The translations under genes were made by a program, and so were the position numbers. Shown here piece by piece: positions 46,996 through 56,309 of a DNA stretch of 64,000 nt. Positions within the stretch are counted from its first letter, which is position 1. Each line of letters opens with the position of its first letter. The notes beneath the pieces were generated by a model. That model saw nothing but the letters and a program-made list of their open reading frames with translations, had not been told where the DNA came from and searched no databases. Source of the stretch: Chiayiivirga flava (GTDB taxonomy: Bacteria > Pseudomonadota > Gammaproteobacteria > Xanthomonadales > Xanthomonadaceae). The stretch covers positions 1 through 64,000 of the forward strand of contig NZ_JACHHP010000008.1 of the NCBI RefSeq assembly GCF_014202825.1, written 5' to 3'.

Positions 46996-48173
46996 CGACG
47001 CCGGACGATGTGATCGTCATCGGCGGCGGCGCCGCCGGACTGATGTGCGCGATGACCGCCGGTGCGCGCGGCCGCCGCGTGCGCGTGCTCGAGCACACGA
47101 ACCGCTGCGGCAAGAAGATCCTCATGTCCGGCGGCGGACGCTGCAACTTCACCAACACCGGCACTACGCCGGCACAGTTCCTGTCGGCCAATCCGCATTT
47201 CTGCAAATCGGCGCTCGCGCGCTACACGCCGGCGCAGTTCATCGCGCTCGTGGAGCGGCACGGCATCGCGTACCACGAGAAGGAACTCGGGCAATTGTTC
47301 TGCGACGCGTCGTCCAGGCAGATCGTGCAGATGCTGCTCGACGAAAACGCCGCGGCCGGCGTGCGCATCGATACCGGCTGCGAAGTGCAAGGCGTCGAAC
47401 GCGGCGACGACGGATTCCGCGTCTCCACCTCGCTCGGCACGTTGCATGCGCCGTCGCTCGTGATCGCCACCGGCGGCCTGTCGATCCCGCGCATGGGCGC
47501 AACCGGTTTCGGCTTCGACATCGCACGGCAATTCGGCCACGGCGTCGTCGCAACACGCGCGGGCCTGGTGCCGCTCACGCTCACCGGCAAGCCGGCCGAT
47601 GTGCTGGCGGACCTGAGCGGCGTCGCGATGCCGGTCGAGGCGCACGCCAACGGCATGGCGTTCCGCAACTTCCTGCTGATCACGCACCGCGGCGTCAGCG
47701 GCCCGGCGATCCTGCAGATCTCGAACTACTGGCAACCCGGCGATGCGCTGCACATCGACCTGCTGCCCGACGGGGACGCGCTGGACATCCTGCGTGCACA
47801 GCAGGCCGCGCGTCCGGCCGCGGAGCTGCGCACCGTGCTCGCGGACCTGCTGCCCAAACGCTTTGCCCAGCGCCTGTGCGAGACCGGGTTCGGCAGCCGC
47901 CCGATGCGCCAGTACGACGCACCGGCGCTGCGCGACATCGCCACGCGCCTGCAGCGCTGGCCGCTGGTGGCGAGCGGCACCGAGGGTTACCGCACCGCGG
48001 AAGTCACCCTCGGCGGCGTCGACACTAACGGCCTGTCGTCGAGCACCATGCAATCGCGCCTGGTGCCCGGCCTGTACTTCATCGGCGAAGTGGTCGACGT
48101 CACCGGCTGGCTCGGCGGCTACAACTTCCAGTGGGCGTGGGCGTCGGGGCACGCGGCGGGGATGGCGGTGTAG
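46992..48173 (+). CDS. BaiN/HI0933-like flavoprotein
   Basis: 393 residues. An FAD-binding Rossmann motif IGGGAAGLMCAM (10-21), then NRCGKKILMSGGGRCNFTNT (37-56), IATGGLSIPRMG and the C-terminal GLYFIGEVVDVTGWLGGYN are signatures of the aminoacetone oxidase/BaiN family. The physiological substrate is unknown for most members. The start overlaps the multicopper oxidase stop, so the two are translated together, though a copper role is only suggested by context. Confidence 0.9.
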   Translation: MTTPDDVIVIGGGAAGLMCAMTAGARGRRVRVLEHTNRCGKKILMSGGGRCNFTNTGTTPAQFLSANPHFCKSALARYTPAQFIALVERHGIAYHEKELGQLFCDASSRQIVQMLLDENAAAGVRIDTGCEVQGVERGDDGFRVSTSLGTLHAPSLVIATGGLSIPRMGATGFGFDIARQFGHGVVATRAGLVPLTLTGKPADVLADLSGVAMPVEAHANGMAFRNFLLITHRGVSGPAILQISNYWQPGDALHIDLLPDGDALDILRAQQAARPAAELRTVLADLLPKRFAQRLCETGFGSRPMRQYDAPALRDIATRLQRWPLVASGTEGYRTAEVTLGGVDTNGLSSSTMQSRLVPGLYFIGEVVDVTGWLGGYNFQWAWASGHAAGMAV

Positions 48174-48295
48174 CGCCGCGGCCTCGTCGGCGAACGACAA
48201 GGTGCCGCTCCCTGCGAGCAGGCTGCCACTCACGTGATCCGTAAGACTGACGCAATACGCAGGCGACGCGACGCGCCCGCGCGCTCGATGGTTTC

Positions 48296-49147
48296 TCAGT
48301 TTTCGCCGTCGCGCATCCGGATCGCGCGGGAAAAGTCCGGGCTGTCCGCAAAGCGCGCCGCCGCATCGTTGATGCGGTGCGCGGCGCGGTAGCTCTCGCG
48401 CGGCAGTGCCGTGTCGATCAGGCCCAGGTCGTAGGCCAGGTCGTCGGCGTAGGCCGGCAGCACCGTCCTGTAGCTGAGCGGCACGGTGCCGGGGGCGAGT
48501 TGTTCGATGTGGTCGACGATGTTCGTGGTGCAGGTGTTGGTCAGCGTATTGTAGAACTCCGGTTGCGCCGCCAGCGCGTTGGCGCGCTCGAGCATGCCGA
48601 CGAACAGCGCGCGCGCCTGCGCCGGGGTGGCGCGCATGCGGTAGAGGTGGACGTCGTCGCGGCGGTGGTTGGCGCGCAGGCCGATGAGGTCGCGTTCGTC
48701 GCCGACGACGTAGGTGAGTTCGTACTGGCGCAGCAGGCCGAGCACGGGCGAGAAGGATTCGCCGGTTTCCTTGCGGATCTCCGCGGAGATGGCCACGTAC
48801 TGTCCGTCGCTGAAACCGAAGCTCAGCAGCGTGTGCGCAGGTCCGCGCCAGGCGGCGAACGGCTCCACCATGAACCAGAGCGATTCGAGTGTCGCCAGAT
48901 CGTAGCTGCGGGTTTCCCAGCGCACGTCGAAGTCGGTGGTGGAGCGATAAAGCGCGTTGCGCACGTTGGACACGGTGACGCTGTCGCCGTCGATGCGCGC
49001 CGTCGGCAGGCGCACCTGGTCCGGCGCCCAGTCGCGGTCGTTGGACGGGCGCAGCAGCAGGACGAGGAGCAACCACGCCACCAGCGCGCCCGCGAGCAGG
49101 GCGCATGCAACGGCGACGAAACGACGGCGACGCAGGACGGTGAGCAT
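48296..49147 (-). CDS. DUF4105 (Lnb N-terminal periplasmic domain) protein
   Basis: 283 residues with one N-terminal membrane anchor (about 9-33). The domain has SFGFSDGQYVAISAEIRKE, VGDERDLIGLR and the cysteine-containing NTLTNTCTTNIVDHI, a set I recognise as DUF4105. In some outer-membrane proteins this domain precedes a lipoprotein N-acyltransferase-like part; here it stands alone. NTCTTN suggests a papain-like thiol active site. It lies 29 bases downstream of chrA on the same strand. Confidence 0.8.
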   Translation of the reverse strand: MLTVLRRRRFVAVACALLAGALVAWLLLVLLLRPSNDRDWAPDQVRLPTARIDGDSVTVSNVRNALYRSTTDFDVRWETRSYDLATLESLWFMVEPFAAWRGPAHTLLSFGFSDGQYVAISAEIRKETGESFSPVLGLLRQYELTYVVGDERDLIGLRANHRRDDVHLYRMRATPAQARALFVGMLERANALAAQPEFYNTLTNTCTTNIVDHIEQLAPGTVPLSYRTVLPAYADDLAYDLGLIDTALPRESYRAAHRINDAAARFADSPDFSRAIRMRDGEN

Positions 49148-49176
49148 GGCGCCATCGTAGCGCGGCTTGCGGCGCC

Positions 49177-50400
49177 TCAGTGCGCCGCGCCGACGCCTGC
49201 AAGCGCGATGCCGCCCGCGGTGCACGCGAGCACCACCACCAGCGCCGGTGCACGCACGGCGAGCAATGCGAATGCGGCGATGGCGATGCCCGCATCGGGC
49301 AGGCCATGCACGGTGCGGAGCCACAGCGGGTCCACCAGCGCGGCGGCAAGCAGTCCCACCACCGCCGCGTTCACGCCCGCGAGCATGCGTGCAACGTCGC
49401 CGCGCCGCGCAATGTGTCGCCAGAACGGCAGCACCCCGCCCACCACCAGCAGCCCCGGCAGGAAGATCGCGCCAAGGCACAGCGCCGCGCCGGCAACGCC
49501 GCTGCCGCCGAGCGCGCGCTCGCCCACGAATGCGGCAAAGGCGAACATCGGGCCGGGCATCGCCTGTGCCGCGCCGTAGCCGGCGAGAAACGTGTCCGGT
49601 TCGACCCAGCCGGGCGCGACGACCGCCTGCTCCAGCAACGGCAGCACGACATGCCCGCCACCGAACACCAGCGCGCCGCTGCGGTACAGGGCGGCGGCCA
49701 CGTCGAGCAGCGGCGGCCCGGACACCGTCGCCGCCGCTGCCAGCAGGAGTCCGAACACGAGCAGCAGCCATGCGCCGGTGCGGCGTCCGACCTGCACGCC
49801 GAACGCGGGTGCTTGCGGCGCCGTGACGGTCGGGCACAGCCAGCGGCCGAGCACTGCGCCCGTGGCGATCACGGCAAGCTGCGCCCAGGCCGACGCGGCG
49901 GCAAGCATGGCGACGCAGGCCAGCGCGGCGAGCAGCAGGCGCGATCGATCCGGCGCCAGGGCACGGGCCATCGTCAGCACGGCGTGCGCGACGACGGCGA
50001 CCGCAGCGAGCTTCAGCCCGTGCAGCGCGCCCCGGCCAACATCGCCCGAGACGTGTTCGCTGGCGCCCGCGAACGCGAACAGCAGCAGCGCCGACGGCAG
50101 GGTGAACGCGCAGAAGGCCGCGAGTGCACCGGCCCAGCCCGCGCGCATCAGCCCCAGCGCGAACCCGAGCTGGCTGCTTGCCGGGCCCGGCAGGAACTGG
50201 CACAGCGCCAGCAGCTGGGCGTACTGGGACTCGTCGAGCCAGCGGCGGCGCTGCACGAACTCACGGTGGAAATAACCCAGGTGCGCGATCGGCCCACCGA
50301 ATGCGGTCAGGCCGAGCTTGAGGAACGCCATGCCCACCTCGAGCGCAGTACCGTACCTCGATGATGCCGACGTCTCACCGGTGGCGTCCCGGCGCGTCAT
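49177..50400 (-). CDS. chrA: Chromate transporter ChrA
   Basis: 407 residues, a long-form CHR protein made of two homologous halves with about 10-12 membrane segments. The halves carry the paired motifs FGGPIAHLGYF...FLPGPASSQLG (N-half) and FGGGHVVLPLL...AMPGPMF (C-half). It exports chromate or related oxyanions from the cytoplasm. A dienelactone-hydrolase gene ends 36 bases upstream on the same strand. Confidence 0.92.
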   Translation of the reverse strand: MTRRDATGETSASSRYGTALEVGMAFLKLGLTAFGGPIAHLGYFHREFVQRRRWLDESQYAQLLALCQFLPGPASSQLGFALGLMRAGWAGALAAFCAFTLPSALLLFAFAGASEHVSGDVGRGALHGLKLAAVAVVAHAVLTMARALAPDRSRLLLAALACVAMLAAASAWAQLAVIATGAVLGRWLCPTVTAPQAPAFGVQVGRRTGAWLLLVFGLLLAAAATVSGPPLLDVAAALYRSGALVFGGGHVVLPLLEQAVVAPGWVEPDTFLAGYGAAQAMPGPMFAFAAFVGERALGGSGVAGAALCLGAIFLPGLLVVGGVLPFWRHIARRGDVARMLAGVNAAVVGLLAAALVDPLWLRTVHGLPDAGIAIAAFALLAVRAPALVVVLACTAGGIALAGVGAAH

Positions 50401-50436
50401 GCGCGCGTCAGCGTGCTGCGGCCGACAGGGGTCCGA

Positions 50437-51336
50437 TCACCGACGCAGCGTGCGCGCGAACAGCGCCAGCGTGCGCGACCACGCCTCCTTCGCGGCCGCC
50501 TCGTCGTAGCGCGGCGTGGTGTCGTTGTGGAATCCGTGCAGCGTGCCCGGCGGCTGGAACAGGGCGAAGGTCTTGCCATGTTCCTTCAGGGCGGCCTCGT
50601 ACGCGGGCCACTGCGCGTTGACGCGTTCGTCGTCGGCCGCGAGCACCACCAGCAGCTCCGCGCGGATGGCCGGCACGTCCTCGATCGGGGCCGGCGCGCC
50701 GTAGAACGGCGCCGCCGCGGTCAGTTCCGGCACGCGCGTGGCGAGGAAATTCACCATCGCGCCGCCGTAGCAGAACCCCACCGCGCCGAACGTTTGCGGG
50801 GCACCGGGCAGGCCGCGCAGGTAACGCACGGCGGCGAGGAAATCCTCGCGCGTCTTGGCCTGGTCGAGCTTGCCGAACAGCGCGCGCGCCGAATCCTCGT
50901 CGCCGGGATAGCCGCCGAGCGGCGCGAGCGCATCGGGCGCGAAGGCCTGGAAGCCTTCGAGCGCGAACCGGCGCGTCACGTCCTCGATATGCGGATTGAG
51001 GCCGCGGTTTTCGTGCACCACCAGCACCTGCGGCAGCGAGCCGTCGGCGTCGGCCGGCTGCGCGAGATATCCCTTGCCGCTGCCGTGCCCCTGCGGCGCA
51101 TCGAACGTGACGATCTTCGTTTCCAGCCGGACATCGTCCGGTGCGACTTGCTGCGCCGCAGCGAAATCCGGAGCCAGCGCCGCAAGCAGCGCAGCCGCGC
51201 CCGACGCGCCGGCGGCGAACCCGGCCGCGCGCTGCAGGAAGGCGCGGCGGTCGATGACGCCGTGTACATAGTCGTCGAACAGGCGCATGACCTGCGGATC
51301 GAAGTCGCTGCTGTTGCGGCGCGCGGGTGCGCTCAT
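50437..51336 (-). CDS. Exported dienelactone hydrolase family protein
   Basis: 299 residues, starting MSAPARRNSS with GGAG upstream. A long N-region precedes the twin-arginine motif DRRAFLQRAAG (about 29-39) and an Ala-rich hydrophobic stretch ending AAAQ. The catalytic residues are C in GFCYGGA, D in LAADDERV and H in GTLHGFHND. It is a paralogue by family of the secreted hydrolase at 35.4 kb but uses Tat rather than Sec. It is probably cotranscribed with chrA and the DUF4105 gene. Confidence 0.88.
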   Translation of the reverse strand: MSAPARRNSSDFDPQVMRLFDDYVHGVIDRRAFLQRAAGFAAGASGAAALLAALAPDFAAAQQVAPDDVRLETKIVTFDAPQGHGSGKGYLAQPADADGSLPQVLVVHENRGLNPHIEDVTRRFALEGFQAFAPDALAPLGGYPGDEDSARALFGKLDQAKTREDFLAAVRYLRGLPGAPQTFGAVGFCYGGAMVNFLATRVPELTAAAPFYGAPAPIEDVPAIRAELLVVLAADDERVNAQWPAYEAALKEHGKTFALFQPPGTLHGFHNDTTPRYDEAAAKEAWSRTLALFARTLRR

Positions 51337-51556
51337 GCTGTGCTCCTGCGGCGGGTACGGGTGGCGAGACGGCACGGATCGTCGATGGAGACCACCGTGC
51401 CCCTCAGCTCAATAACGCAGCCGGCGTGCGCTGTCCATGCCGGCCGCGCCGGCGCGGGCGCGCCGGGCCGCGAACCGGGCGCGGGGGCAGAGCCGTGCGC
51501 GGCAAGCGCGCGCCCCGTGACTGTGCGGAGCGGCCCGCTGCCTCTATCGTGTCGCA

Positions 51557-52057
51557 ATGCAGACGCTGAAGTATCTCGCCGGTTATCCCGAACACGTGCG
51601 CGAGCGCGTGCGCACGTTGCTGGCGGAGGACCGCATCGCACCGATGCTGCGCGAACGCTACGGCGCGTCCCATGCCATCCGCACCGATCGCCAGCTGTAC
51701 GAGTACGTGGTCGCGATGAAGGAGCGCCATCTGCGCCAGGCCGTGCCGCTGCACAAGGTGGTCTACGACCGCCGCCTGCAGGTGATGCAGCACGCGCTCG
51801 GCCTGCACACCAGCGTCTCGCGCGTGCAGGGCCACAGACTCAAGGCAAGTCGCGAGATCCGCATCGACGCCGTGTTCATCGATGCCCCGGCCGATTTCCT
51901 GCGCATGATCGTCGTGCACGAACTCGCGCACCTGCGCGAGCCCGATCACACCAGGGCGTTCTACCAGCTCTGCTCACATATCGAGCCGGACTATCACCGG
52001 CTCGAATTCGATCTGCGGCTCTACCTGACGCTGCGCGATCTGCCGCGCGACGCCTGA
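51557..52057 (+). CDS. YgjP-like metallopeptidase-domain protein
   Basis: 166 residues. The zinc motif HELAH (H121, E122, H125) followed by REPDHTRAFY (H131) is the signature of the YgjP/DUF45 (M48-like) family. No signal peptide or membrane segment is seen, so it is cytoplasmic. E. coli YgjP has been linked to phosphatase or peptidase roles, but its function is not firmly known. The stop codon is 10 bases from the end of the convergent lipoprotein gene. Confidence 0.88.
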   Translation: MQTLKYLAGYPEHVRERVRTLLAEDRIAPMLRERYGASHAIRTDRQLYEYVVAMKERHLRQAVPLHKVVYDRRLQVMQHALGLHTSVSRVQGHRLKASREIRIDAVFIDAPADFLRMIVVHELAHLREPDHTRAFYQLCSHIEPDYHRLEFDLRLYLTLRDLPRDA

Positions 52058-52067
52058 CGCACCGCGG

Positions 52068-52622
52068 CTATTGCGGCTGCGCGGCCTCGAGCCCCGTCGG
52101 CCCGCCGACGGCCCGGGCATGGTTGCGCTGCAGGTACTCCACCAGCACGCTAGCGATGCGCTCGAGCATCGCGTTGTCGCTGCCGCCGAACGAATACGCG
52201 CCGCCCATGGCCGCGGCGCGCTGGTAGAACTCCGGCTCCGCGACCACGGCGCCGCTGGCCTTGTCGGTCAGCCGCACGGTGAGCCGAACCGCGGAACTGC
52301 CGGCCATCGCGCCGGCCCAGACGCGATTGCCGCCACTGACGAACTTGAGCTCCCGGATCGTCGGTTCCAGCACGAGGGTGGCGCCCGCGCCGCGCGACCA
52401 CTGCGCGAGCAGCGGCTTCACCTTCGCATCGATGTGCTGCTGGATCTTCGCCACGGCCTCGGGCTCGGCGACGCCGGCCGCGATCGCGACCGGCCGCAGC
52501 TCGAAGGCCTCGAACGTGTTCAACGCGCGCGTCGGCGGCGGGTTGTCGCTGACGGTGGGGCGGATCTGGGTCGCGCAACCGGCGAGCAGCACGGCGGCGG
52601 CGAGGAGGGCGGGCAGTTTCAT
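52068..52622 (-). CDS. DUF4410-like lipoprotein
   Basis: 184 residues from the third of three closely spaced in-frame starts (52631, 52622 are the usable ATGs). The lipobox LLAGC places the lipidated cysteine at residue 19. The domain has KFVSGGNRVWAGAMAGSSAV, AEPEFYQRAAAMGGAYSFG and a closing DNAMLERIASVLVEYL, which resembles DUF4410. Function unknown. It lies 65 bases downstream of the zinc-finger gene on the same strand. Confidence 0.75.
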   Translation of the reverse strand: MKLPALLAAAVLLAGCATQIRPTVSDNPPPTRALNTFEAFELRPVAIAAGVAEPEAVAKIQQHIDAKVKPLLAQWSRGAGATLVLEPTIRELKFVSGGNRVWAGAMAGSSAVRLTVRLTDKASGAVVAEPEFYQRAAAMGGAYSFGGSDNAMLERIASVLVEYLQRNHARAVGGPTGLEAAQPQ

Positions 52623-52687
52623 GGCATGCATCCGGACAGGCGGGGATACCGCGCTTGACGCGATGCGCACGGCGATCGTGTCAGCCC

Positions 52688-52954
52688 TCAGCGCAGCTGG
52701 CTGTCCTTGCTGCCCCGGCGGTTGTATCCGCTCGCCGCACCCTGTTCGCGGTCGGCCGCGTCCTGGCACGCGATGCACAGACGCACGCCCGGCACGGCCT
52801 TGCGCCGCGCCGCAGGAATCGTCGCATCGCATTCCTCGCAGTGCGTCAGCCCCGGCCCCGTCGGCAGCTGGCTGCGCACGCGCTTGATGGCGTCCTTGAT
52901 GGTGGCGTCGATCTGGTCCTGCACCGCGCCGTCGCCCGCCCAGCCTGTGGCCAT
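52688..52954 (-). CDS. DksA/TraR C4-type zinc-finger protein, YbiI-like
   Basis: 88 residues, the length of E. coli YbiI. The zinc ribbon is C39-x2-C42 (CEEC) and C60-x2-C63 (CIAC). The start MATGWAGDGAVQDQID and the ending SGYNRRGSKDSQLR match YbiI closely. Proteins of this type lack the long DksA coiled coil, and their effect on RNA polymerase is unclear. GGGAG lies 8 bases before the ATG. Confidence 0.9.
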   Translation of the reverse strand: MATGWAGDGAVQDQIDATIKDAIKRVRSQLPTGPGLTHCEECDATIPAARRKAVPGVRLCIACQDAADREQGAASGYNRRGSKDSQLR

Positions 52955-53024
52955 CAGAGGTCTCCCGGGAAAAAACGTGATCTGACACAAGGTTTGCGCC
53001 GCCGAGGCCGAATTCAAGGTGTCC

Positions 53025-53055
53025 GGGCCGTGCCGCGCGCCGTCGCGGACGGCCC
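53025..53055. repeat. Strong inverted repeat in a divergent spacer
   Basis: GGGCCGT-g-CCGCG and CGCGG-ACGGCCC form a 12-bp stem with a single unpaired base and a 6-base loop. It lies in the 247-bp gap between the divergent zinc-finger and tldD genes, so it is not a simple terminator. It could be an operator or part of the tldD leader. I see nothing else clear in this gap. Confidence 0.55.
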
Positions 53056-53201
53056 GTGTCCATGCCTTTCGCCACATGCCGTCGCCGACGCGAGCCCCGA
53101 GCATGCAATGATCCGTGGACGGCGGAACTGCGCATGCTCGGTTTCTGCCCCCGCGACGCCGGCCGTTGCCGCGCTCACGCTCTTTCGCAGTGGAGGACAC
53201 G

Positions 53202-54836
53202 ATGGACAGACGCACATTCGTCAAAGCGACCAGCCTCGGCGCGGCCGCCTTGTTCGTGCCGGCCTACGGGCGGCTGATCGCGGCAGAAGCCCTGGCCGAA
53301 ACGCTCGACCCCGCGCAGAAGAAGCGCCTCGCCGACATCGCGCTGAACGCGTCGAAGGATGCCGGCGCAAGCTACTGCGACGTGCGCATCGGCCGCTACC
53401 TGAACCAGTTCGTCGTCACGCGCGAGGACAAGGTGCAGAACGTGGTCAACACCGAAACCACCGGTGCCGGCATCCGCGTGATCGCCAACGGCACCTGGGG
53501 CTTCGCCGCCACCAACGATCTCAGCGACGCCGCCGTGGCGCGCGCCGCCAAGCAGGCGGTGGCGATCGCCAAGGCCAACTCGCGCCTGCAGACCGAGCCC
53601 GTGCAGCTGGCGCCGGTGAAGGGCGTGGGCGAAGTCTCCTGGGCCACGCCCATCAAGAAAAACGCCATGCTGGTGCCGGTGAAGGACAAGGTCGACCTGC
53701 TGCTCGCGGCCAACGCCGCGGCCCTGGCGGCCGGCGCCAACTACGCCAACAGCACGCTGTTCCTGGTCAACGAGCAGAAATACTTCGCGTCCACCGACGG
53801 CAGCTACATCGACCAGGACGTGCACCGCATCTGGGCACCGATGCAGGTCACCGTGGTCGACACCGCCAGCGGCAAGTTCAAGAACCGCGGCGGGCTCTCC
53901 TCGCCGATGGGCATGGGCTACGAATACCTCGAGCCCGACGCCGGCAAGCGCATCGTGCAGCCCGGCGGCGTGGTGGCCTACTTCAGCGCCTACGACATCG
54001 TCGAAGATGCCAAGGCCGCCGCGAAGCAGGCGAAGGAAAAGCTCAAGGCCCCGTCGGTGAAGCCCGGCAAGTACGACCTCGTGCTCGACCCCGCCAACCT
54101 CTGGCTCACCATCCACGAATCGGTCGGCCACCCGACCGAACTCGACCGCGTGCTCGGCTACGAGGCCAACTACGCCGGCACCAGCTTCGCCACGCTCGAC
54201 AAGTGGAGGTCGAAGAACTTCCAGTACGGCAGCGACAAGGTCAGCATCTTCGCCGACAAGACGCAGGAGCTCAGCCTCGGCGCCGTGGGCTACGACGACG
54301 AAGGCGTCAAGACCAAGCGCTGGGACATCATCAAGGACGGCATCCTGGTCAACTACCAGGCGATCCGCGATCAGGCCCACATTCTGGGCGAAAAGGAATC
54401 GCACGGCTGTTGCTACGCCGATTCGTGGTCCAGCGTGCAGTTCCAGCGCATGGCCAACATCTCGCTCGCGCCTGGCAAGACGCAGATGACGCCCGACGAG
54501 ATGGTGAAGGATGTCGAAAACGGCATCTACATCGTCGGCGACGGCTCCTTCTCCATCGACCAGCAGCGCTACAACGCGCAGTTCGGCGGCGAGCTCTTCT
54601 TCGAGATCAAGGACGGCAAGATCACGCACCAGATCGAGGACGTGGCCTACCAGATCCGCACGCCGGAATTCTGGAACGCCTGCGTCGGCGTCTGCGACGA
54701 GCGCGACTACCGCCACGGCGGCTCGTTCTTCGACGGCAAGGGCCAGCCCTCGCAGGTCTCGGCGGTGTCGCACGGCTCGTCCACGGCCCGTTTCAACGGC
54801 ATCAACGTCATCAACACCGCGCGCAGCCTGGGCTGA
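53202..54836 (+). CDS. TldD-family metalloprotease with Tat signal
   Basis: 544 residues, preceded by GGAGG. TldD/TldE act as a heterodimeric zinc protease; in E. coli they mature microcin B17 and degrade CcdA. The zinc motif HESVGH (H305, E306, H310) is intact, followed by the conserved GxSFATLDKW. The N-terminus MDRRTFVKATSLGAAALFVP is a twin-arginine signal, which the cytoplasmic E. coli protein lacks. It could be an exported peptidase. tldE follows after 11 bases. Confidence 0.9.
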   Translation: MDRRTFVKATSLGAAALFVPAYGRLIAAEALAETLDPAQKKRLADIALNASKDAGASYCDVRIGRYLNQFVVTREDKVQNVVNTETTGAGIRVIANGTWGFAATNDLSDAAVARAAKQAVAIAKANSRLQTEPVQLAPVKGVGEVSWATPIKKNAMLVPVKDKVDLLLAANAAALAAGANYANSTLFLVNEQKYFASTDGSYIDQDVHRIWAPMQVTVVDTASGKFKNRGGLSSPMGMGYEYLEPDAGKRIVQPGGVVAYFSAYDIVEDAKAAAKQAKEKLKAPSVKPGKYDLVLDPANLWLTIHESVGHPTELDRVLGYEANYAGTSFATLDKWRSKNFQYGSDKVSIFADKTQELSLGAVGYDDEGVKTKRWDIIKDGILVNYQAIRDQAHILGEKESHGCCYADSWSSVQFQRMANISLAPGKTQMTPDEMVKDVENGIYIVGDGSFSIDQQRYNAQFGGELFFEIKDGKITHQIEDVAYQIRTPEFWNACVGVCDERDYRHGGSFFDGKGQPSQVSAVSHGSSTARFNGINVINTARSLG

Positions 54837-54847
54837 GGAGCACACAC

Positions 54848-56182
54848 ATGATCCAGTTCGACGAAACCCAGGCCCGCGCCCTCACCGACAAGGTGCTCAA
54901 GCTCACCACGGCCGAAGGCTGCAGCTTGGTGCTGCAGGGTGGCCGCACCGGCAACATCCGCTTCGCGCGCAACTCGGTCTCCACCGCCGGCGAAGTGCAG
55001 AACTGCACGCTGGTGGTGACGGTGATGTTCGGCAAGAAGACCGGCATCGCCACCACCGGCGAATTCGACGATGCGGCGCTCGAGCGCGTGGTGCGTCGCG
55101 CCGAGGAACTGGCGAAACTCTCGCCGGACAATCCCGAGTTCATGCCGGTCATCGAGAAGCAGACCTACCGCCCGACGCCCACCTTCGTCGAGGCCACGGC
55201 CAACATCACGCCCGAGTTCCGCGCCCAGGTGGCGGCCGACTGCATCGAGCCGTGCAAGGCCGACAAGCTCGTGGCGGCCGGGTTCTTCGTCGATTCCGAC
55301 GGCTTCATGGCCAACGCCGACAGCAACGGCAACTTCGCCTACCAGCGCATCACCTCGGCCGACCTCACCTGCACCGTGCGCACCGACGACGAGCGCGGAT
55401 CGGGCTGGGTGGCGAGCAACGTGGCCGACATCGGCAAGTTCGACGCCAAGCGCAGCATCCGCACCGGCATGCAGAAGGCCAAGGGCTCGGCCGACGCGAA
55501 GGCGCTCGAACCGGGCAAGTACACCGTCATCCTCGAACCTGCGGCGGCCGCGGGCCTGGTCGGCTTCATGCTGTTCGGCTTCGACGCGCGCCAGGCGGAC
55601 GAGGGCCGCAGCTTCCTCACCAAGAAGGGCGGCGGCAACCGCATCGGCGAGAAGGTGTTCGACGAACGCGTGAACATCTACAGCGATCCGTGGGATGCGG
55701 ATCTGGCCGTGGTGCCATGGGACCAGGAAGGCCTCGCCCGCACGCGCGAGGACGTGGTCAAGGATGGCGTGGTCAAGACGCTCGCGTACTCGCGCTACTG
55801 GGCGAAGGAAAAGGGCAAGGTCGCCACCGGCCAGCCCGGCAACATCATCATGACCGGCGGCGACGCGACCACCGAGGAGATGGTGAAGTCCACCAAACGC
55901 GGCATCCTCGTCACGCGCACCTGGTACATCCGCCTCGTCGACCCGCAGACCATGCTGCTCACCGGCCTCACCCGCGACGGCACGTTCTACATCGAGAACG
56001 GCGAGGTGAAGTATCCGATCAAGAACTTCCGCTTCAACGAATCGCCGGTGATCATGCTCAACAACATCGAGCAGCTCGGAAAATCCGAGCGCATCTCGCC
56101 GGACGAATCGCCGTTCCTGATGAAGGTGCCGTCGATGAAGCTGCGCGACTTCACCTTCACCAGCCTCTCCGACGCGGTGTGA
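54848..56182 (+). CDS. TldE/PmbA-family protein
   Basis: 444 residues with GAGGAG 8-13 bases upstream. It is the partner subunit of the zinc protease: the TldD fold without the HExxxH motif. IRFARNSVSTAGEVQN near residue 38, the GKYTVILEPAAAAGLV block and FNESPVIMLNNIEQLG are typical. No signal peptide is visible, unlike the upstream TldD, so if the pair is exported this subunit would have to be carried by its partner. Confidence 0.9.
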   Translation: MIQFDETQARALTDKVLKLTTAEGCSLVLQGGRTGNIRFARNSVSTAGEVQNCTLVVTVMFGKKTGIATTGEFDDAALERVVRRAEELAKLSPDNPEFMPVIEKQTYRPTPTFVEATANITPEFRAQVAADCIEPCKADKLVAAGFFVDSDGFMANADSNGNFAYQRITSADLTCTVRTDDERGSGWVASNVADIGKFDAKRSIRTGMQKAKGSADAKALEPGKYTVILEPAAAAGLVGFMLFGFDARQADEGRSFLTKKGGGNRIGEKVFDERVNIYSDPWDADLAVVPWDQEGLARTREDVVKDGVVKTLAYSRYWAKEKGKVATGQPGNIIMTGGDATTEEMVKSTKRGILVTRTWYIRLVDPQTMLLTGLTRDGTFYIENGEVKYPIKNFRFNESPVIMLNNIEQLGKSERISPDESPFLMKVPSMKLRDFTFTSLSDAV

Positions 56183-56215
56183 TGCCGCGCGGAGCCGCAG
56201 TCCTCCAGCCTCGAA

Positions 56216-56258
56216 TCCTTCTCCCGTCGGGAGAAGGTGCCGGCAGGCGGATGAGGGC
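56216..56258. repeat. REP-like palindrome
   Basis: CCTTCTCCCGTCGGGAGAAG followed by GTGCCGGCAGGCGGATGAGGGC is another member of the family seen at 29.4 kb, in the same orientation as the first copy there. It lies between tldE and the DUF4159 gene. Confidence 0.85.
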
Positions 56259-56309
56259 GCCACCTCGCACGCCTCCGGCCCGCACTGCACACGAAGCCAG
56301 CCCCATCAC

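Noticed and set aside
53025..53055. Terminator for an upstream gene
   Set aside because: The flanking genes are divergent, so no transcript is expected to end here, and there is no U-run on either strand.
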